A program made the position numbers and the translations under genes. The notes beneath the pieces were generated by a model. That model saw nothing but the letters and a program-made list of their open reading frames with translations, was not told the DNA's origin and searched no databases. From positions 1 to 10,055 of the forward strand of contig JBIKKI010000080.1 of the NCBI GenBank assembly GCA_044360435.1: a DNA stretch of 10,055 bases. Reading direction: 5' to 3'. This stretch comes from REEB481 sp044360435. GTDB lineage: Bacteria; Bacteroidota; Bacteroidia; NS11-12g; UBA955. Below, piece after piece: positions 6,534 to 10,055 of the stretch. Positions within the stretch are counted from its first letter, which is position 1; each line of letters starts with the position of its first letter.

Positions 6534-6566
6534 CGGCTTCAACACAAACCAACACAAACACTCAAT

Positions 6567-6662
6567 ATGATCACACGTTTCCTAAACAAATCGGGATCAG
6601 GCAACTGGCTGCGACGGCTGGGCCTGATTGCCACGGTGTGTACCGCATCTGGTGCTTTTGCG
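6567..6662 (+). other. Signal peptide of the giant secreted protein
   Basis: Residues 1-32: N-region with Arg/Lys (RFLNKSG, RRLG), hydrophobic core LGLIATVCTASG, and AFA before the predicted cut at Gln33. No Cys stands at +1, so this looks like a signal peptidase I substrate and not a lipoprotein. It supports the ATG at 6567 as the true start. Confidence 0.85.
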
Positions 6663-9600
6663 CAGATGTCGGGCACTTACACCATCAACTCGGGAGCTGC
6701 AGCCAGTTCTTCGAACTTCACCAACTGGCTGTCGCTGACGCAGGCATTGCAGAACGTAACCCGCGCAGACGGCGGACCACTGTACGGTGGTGCCGGCATT
6801 TCCGGTGCTGTTACGGTGAATGTACTGAGCAGCCTCACCGAATCTGTTCCTGTTACATTCCCCGCGGTTACCGGTGCATCGTTTACCAATACCATCACCA
6901 TCAACGGTGGTGGTTATTTTGTAGCGTACAGCAGCGCCAGCACTTCTGCGAACAAGGCAGTTATTGCCATGAACGGCGCCGACTGGTTCCGCTTCAAGAA
7001 TCTGGTAATCCGCAACACTGGAACTACAGCACCCTGGGGTGTATGGTTTTACAACCAGGCCGACAACAACCTGTTCGACGGTTGTACCATTGAATTTTCA
7101 AACTGCACAACTGCTGCGGGAAGCAATGGCGCTACAAATACTTCAGCCTATGTTGTGTTCAGTGCTTCGGTAACATCAAACACCTACACATCTTCTGTAG
7201 GACACAATGGTTCTTATGATACCATTCGGAATTGCCTCATGCGCACCACCAATGCCAGCAGTCCCGGCCCAACCATTGGCATCAGTGAATTGAACAGCAC
7301 AAGCTACTATTCAAGCACTCCGTCAAACAACACCTTCACAGGAAACACGATTCAGAACTTCTACCTGTATGGAATCCTTTCCTATTATTCCAATGGAAGC
7401 AGAATTGTGAACAACGATATTTCCAGGGTGAATGCAGGAACGGCTGCGCCATCAACCACCATATATGGCATCAGGGCAGAAAACTCCTACGGTAGCAATA
7501 GAACCATTCAGGTGAATGGCAATAAAATCCACGACCTTCCATGGACCAATTCCAGTGAAAACAGCGCTTATTACTACCTGTTCGGTATTTACACATACTA
7601 TTTGTATGGAACTTCTTCCAATCTTGCCGAAGTAAGTAATAACCAGATTTACAACCTGAAGACTTATTACTATTTCTACGGGATGTACAATTACTACAAC
7701 TATGACACCCGTATTTCCGGCAACATCATTGAAAATAACCGCACCGGATCTACCAGTACCAGCTATGGATTCTACAACTACTATTCACAGCGTTGTCGGG
7801 TAGATGACAACATCATCAGAAACAACACCCTCAATTCTTATTGGTATGGCATGTACTACATGTATGCAACCGGTGGAACCCTGAGCGGCAACCAGCAGCT
7901 GAATAACATTGCCATCACAACTTCTACCTCTTATTACGGATTCTACTGTATGTATATGTACTATCCTACCAACGTGCTCATCAGCCGCAACAGCCTGATT
8001 GGCAATGGTACGGATTACTACTCTTATGTGTACAGCTACTATTTGTACTACCCAACCAATACCCAGTTTGAAAGCAATTTGCTGGCGAAGCAGCGCGTTT
8101 ATTACTACCACTACGCGCTGTATGCCTATAACTACAGCAACGGTGGCAACAATACCATCGACAACAACACGCTCGACTTCAACTATACCTCCCCATATTA
8201 CTACACCTATCATTTGGGCCTGTATGTAGGAGGTTATTCTACCAGCGGTCCATGGAAAATCCGTGGCAACATCATTCGCCAAACTTCATCAGACTACTAC
8301 AACTACATGTGTTACCTGTATGGCGACCTCGCGGGTTATGCTGAAGTAGATTACAACGTATTCCATTGCGCCAATACATCTACCTATCTGTATTTCAGTC
8401 CTGTTGCCGGCGGCTACAGCGCAACCTGGCCCGGCATCATCGGTACGGTGAATCCTGTGATGAATACCGGCTTTGCACCCATTGGCAAAACCAACAACAA
8501 CCTGTTCATCAACCCGCTGTTCAACAACATTGCAGCGAATGATTACAAACCAAATGCATGGAAATGCAACAACAGCATGCCAACGTTTACCGGACGTGAC
8601 CTGGTGAATGCCGTTCGCAACCCCGGAGTCTCTGACCGTGGCTGTCTGGAGCGCTATACCGACCTGCAGGCTACCGGCGTATCCTGGAATGCAGGCAGCA
8701 ACCCTTGCTCTAACTTCTCTGAGAAGCCAAGCATCACCATCAAAAACAACTTTGTAGATACTGCGTATGACTTCAATGTTTCCTACCGCATCAACAACAT
8801 GCCAAAGGTTACAGAAAAGGTGAGCACCAAGATGCTTTCAGGAAGCAGCTCCACATACACGTTCCAAACCCCTGTGCGCTTGATACCCGGTCAGGTAAAA
8901 CTGCAGGTATTCATTGATGTTCCGGATGACTACAAACTGAATGATACCCAAACCTTCAACATGAATGTGCGTCCTGCTCCTTCCGGTGGCGAATTCACCC
9001 TCACTCAGGGCCTGAACGACAACCGTAAGAACATGGAGGTGACCATCATCAACAGCCCGGTGAAGTACACCTTCACGCCTCCTAAATACTACACCAACGG
9101 CCAGTATGGCGCATCTTCCAAATGGACTGCCAAGCCTTTTGCACGCAGTGCAGGTGGTCGCGATGTGAGTTCTTACATCAGCATGAGCCGCACTCCAGGT
9201 GCCCAAGATGGTGAAATCACCTTCAAACCTACCTCACTGAATGATGAAGATTCTTTCTTCACCGTGGGTATTGTGGTGAACGATGTTGGAAATGGTTGCG
9301 ACTCTGTAATCCAGCGCCGCATCTATGTGCAGCCTTTGGGCCGCCCCAACTTCAAAATCCCCGCAGTAAACTGTCTGGGTGACTTCACCTTCTTTGAAAA
9401 CACATCAAGTGTTAAAAATGGAGCGCTGGATTACGTTTGGTATTTCGGCGACGGTGATACTTCCATCGCTTCTAACCCCGTGCACGAGTTCAAAGCTACC
9501 GGAACCTACAAGGTTCGCCTGGCTACCTGGACCACGCCTTACGGCTTCCGCAACGATACCGTAATCAACGTAACCATCAACGCCGTTCCTGCAGTAAACT

Positions 9601-10055
9601 TCGACAAACTCAACGTTTGTGATGGTGGCAGCGTAACCTTCAACAACAAAACCATCCCTGCTTCTCCAACAACTTATACCTGGGATTTTGGCGACGGCTC
9701 CAAGCCTAATACCAACACCAATCCTGTGTACGCTTACGGAAAAGTTGGTTCTTATGTGGTTACCCTGACTGCTTCCCTGAACGGTTGTGCCAAGTCTATC
9801 AGCAAGAACATGTATGTGTTCCCCAAGCCGAAGGCTGACTTCACTAAAGATGCAGGAAACTGTGAAAACGAAATGTTCAAATTCAGCAACCAGTCTTCCA
9901 TCAGCAGCGGAGAACTCGGATTCTATTGGGATTTCGACGACAATGGAACGGTGGCTACCCTCAAAAATGCTGAACACGACTTCAGCAGCTTCGGTACCAA
10001 AAACGTAAAACTGAAAGCCATCAGCGAATTCGGCTGCGTGGACTCTATTGTGAAG
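6567..10055 (+). CDS. Giant secreted parallel beta-helix protein with Tyr-rich coils and PKD domains (3' end outside window)
   Basis: Open from ATG 6567 to the window edge: 1163 codons and no stop. Residues 1-32 are a signal peptide (basic RRLG, hydrophobic LIATVCTASG, cleavage after AFA). Residues about 37-695 form a right-handed parallel beta-helix: an entry typical of Bacteroidota surface proteins (TITINGGG; NGADWFRFKNLVIRN, 136-150), then coils with N-x-I motifs (SGNIIENN), closing near GVSDRGCLE (687-695). Residues 335-601 are the Tyr-rich coils. Residues about 705-925 are beta-rich and unclassified (KPSITIKNNFVDTAYDFNVS). PKD domains start at about 926 (VWYFGDGD), 1009 (YTWDFGDGS) and 1089 (YWDFDDNG; cut), with paired Cys in the usual places. 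No catalytic motif is seen. By family it should be exported and cell-surface or extracellular, likely by T9SS; the sorting tail would lie beyond the window. It follows comEC after 242 bp with its own leader, so it is probably a separate unit. Confidence 0.93.
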   Translation, partial: MITRFLNKSGSGNWLRRLGLIATVCTASGAFAQMSGTYTINSGAAASSSNFTNWLSLTQALQNVTRADGGPLYGGAGISGAVTVNVLSSLTESVPVTFPAVTGASFTNTITINGGGYFVAYSSASTSANKAVIAMNGADWFRFKNLVIRNTGTTAPWGVWFYNQADNNLFDGCTIEFSNCTTAAGSNGATNTSAYVVFSASVTSNTYTSSVGHNGSYDTIRNCLMRTTNASSPGPTIGISELNSTSYYSSTPSNNTFTGNTIQNFYLYGILSYYSNGSRIVNNDISRVNAGTAAPSTTIYGIRAENSYGSNRTIQVNGNKIHDLPWTNSSENSAYYYLFGIYTYYLYGTSSNLAEVSNNQIYNLKTYYYFYGMYNYYNYDTRISGNIIENNRTGSTSTSYGFYNYYSQRCRVDDNIIRNNTLNSYWYGMYYMYATGGTLSGNQQLNNIAITTSTSYYGFYCMYMYYPTNVLISRNSLIGNGTDYYSYVYSYYLYYPTNTQFESNLLAKQRVYYYHYALYAYNYSNGGNNTIDNNTLDFNYTSPYYYTYHLGLYVGGYSTSGPWKIRGNIIRQTSSDYYNYMCYLYGDLAGYAEVDYNVFHCANTSTYLYFSPVAGGYSATWPGIIGTVNPVMNTGFAPIGKTNNNLFINPLFNNIAANDYKPNAWKCNNSMPTFTGRDLVNAVRNPGVSDRGCLERYTDLQATGVSWNAGSNPCSNFSEKPSITIKNNFVDTAYDFNVSYRINNMPKVTEKVSTKMLSGSSSTYTFQTPVRLIPGQVKLQVFIDVPDDYKLNDTQTFNMNVRPAPSGGEFTLTQGLNDNRKNMEVTIINSPVKYTFTPPKYYTNGQYGASSKWTAKPFARSAGGRDVSSYISMSRTPGAQDGEITFKPTSLNDEDSFFTVGIVVNDVGNGCDSVIQRRIYVQPLGRPNFKIPAVNCLGDFTFFENTSSVKNGALDYVWYFGDGDTSIASNPVHEFKATGTYKVRLATWTTPYGFRNDTVINVTINAVPAVNFDKLNVCDGGSVTFNNKTIPASPTTYTWDFGDGSKPNTNTNPVYAYGKVGSYVVTLTASLNGCAKSISKNMYVFPKPKADFTKDAGNCENEMFKFSNQSSISSGELGFYWDFDDNGTVATLKNAEHDFSSFGTKNVKLKAISEFGCVDSIVK
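7569..8369 (+). repeat. Nine degenerate tyrosine-rich beta-helix coils
   Basis: Residues 335-601 divide into nine units of 25-33 residues (31, 29, 29, 29, 31, 28, 32, 33, 25). Each opens with a Tyr cluster (YYYLFGIYTYYLY; YYYFYGMYNYYNY; SYGFYNYY; SYWYGMYYMY; SYYGFYCMYMYY; YYSYVYSYYLYY; YYYHYALYAYNY; YYYTYHLGLY; YYNYMCYLY) and most continue with a beta-helix strand such as ISGNIIENN or VDDNIIRNN. By hand count there are about 60 Tyr in 267 residues (22%). TAT and TAC are mixed within and between units, so this is not a simple recent DNA repeat. Confidence 0.9.

Larger units (their letters stand above)
6325..6566. other. Intergenic leader upstream of the giant secreted-protein gene
   Basis: This 242-bp stretch has no convincing gene. 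It holds two inverted repeats (6358-6376 and 6405-6418), an A/T-rich run around 6451-6465 (gttttaaaaattt), and an A/C-rich leader just before the ATG at 6567, without a Shine-Dalgarno site, as is common in Bacteroidota. The comEC transcript should end here and the next gene's promoter should lie here. Confidence 0.6.

Noticed and set aside
6638..7093. 151-codon + strand open frame in another reading frame
   Set aside because: It overlaps the signal peptide and the start of the beta-helix and translates to a Cys/His/Arg-rich string without domain pattern.
7785..8282. 165-codon Val/Ile-rich open frame on the - strand
   Set aside because: It is the complement of Tyr/Asn codons (TAC read as GTA, AAC as GTT); the apparent hydrophobic protein is a by-product of the Tyr-rich coils.
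7569..8369. Frameshift or low-complexity artefact making the Tyr-rich stretch
   Set aside because: The frame continues without stop through a normal beta-helix before and PKD domains after, and N-x-I coil strands alternate with the Tyr clusters in register.
9405..9977. 190-codon - strand open frame opposite the PKD domains
   Set aside because: The + strand carries clear PKD motifs throughout; the opposite frame has no recognisable family.

Overview
The window reads as chromosomal DNA of a Bacteroidota bacterium. Four things point there: a FlgD/T9SS-type C-terminal tail with a YPNPF motif, an Mrp ATPase of the Bacteroidota type that lacks the usual C-terminal CxxC, a ComEC protein without a metallo-beta-lactamase domain, and a very large secreted beta-helix plus PKD protein. 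Shine-Dalgarno sites are not evident and leaders are A/C-rich, which also fits the phylum. I cannot name genus or species.

Left block (1-2787, all + strand). The 3' end of a secreted or surface protein is followed by a tightly packed run: a 101-aa two-helix membrane protein (DUF6787-like), an Mrp/ApbC-type Fe-S carrier ATPase, a NifU-C-terminal (Nfu-like) Fe-S scaffold, and a 270-aa polytopic membrane protein with two DxxxD motifs suggestive of the UbiA prenyltransferase fold. Gaps are 15 bp, a 4-bp overlap, 15 bp and a 4-bp overlap, so the run is probably one transcript. Its core is iron-sulphur cluster assembly and delivery (Mrp + Nfu).

Middle (2797-6324). A type II thymidine kinase lies on the - strand, convergent with the UbiA-like gene; a perfect 10-bp-arm palindrome sits at that junction, inside the last codons of tdk. 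Divergent from tdk is a 312-aa protein with 30-residue Pro/Glu repeats, followed after one base by comEC, the DNA-uptake channel gene. Three genes (DUF6787-like, UbiA-like, comEC) must start at TTG, because an in-frame stop just upstream leaves no ATG or GTG.

Right block (6325-10055). A 242-bp intergenic leader precedes a very large gene that is open from its ATG at 6567 to the window edge (1163 codons seen, no stop). It encodes a signal peptide, a long right-handed parallel beta-helix, an unclassified beta-rich region and at least three PKD domains, the last cut by the window end. The striking part is residues 335-601: nine consecutive beta-helix coils of about 29 residues, each opening with a tyrosine cluster, giving about 60 Tyr in 267 residues. 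This tyrosine ladder is the most unusual feature of the window. No RNA genes, CRISPR array, insertion sequence or phage gene was seen.
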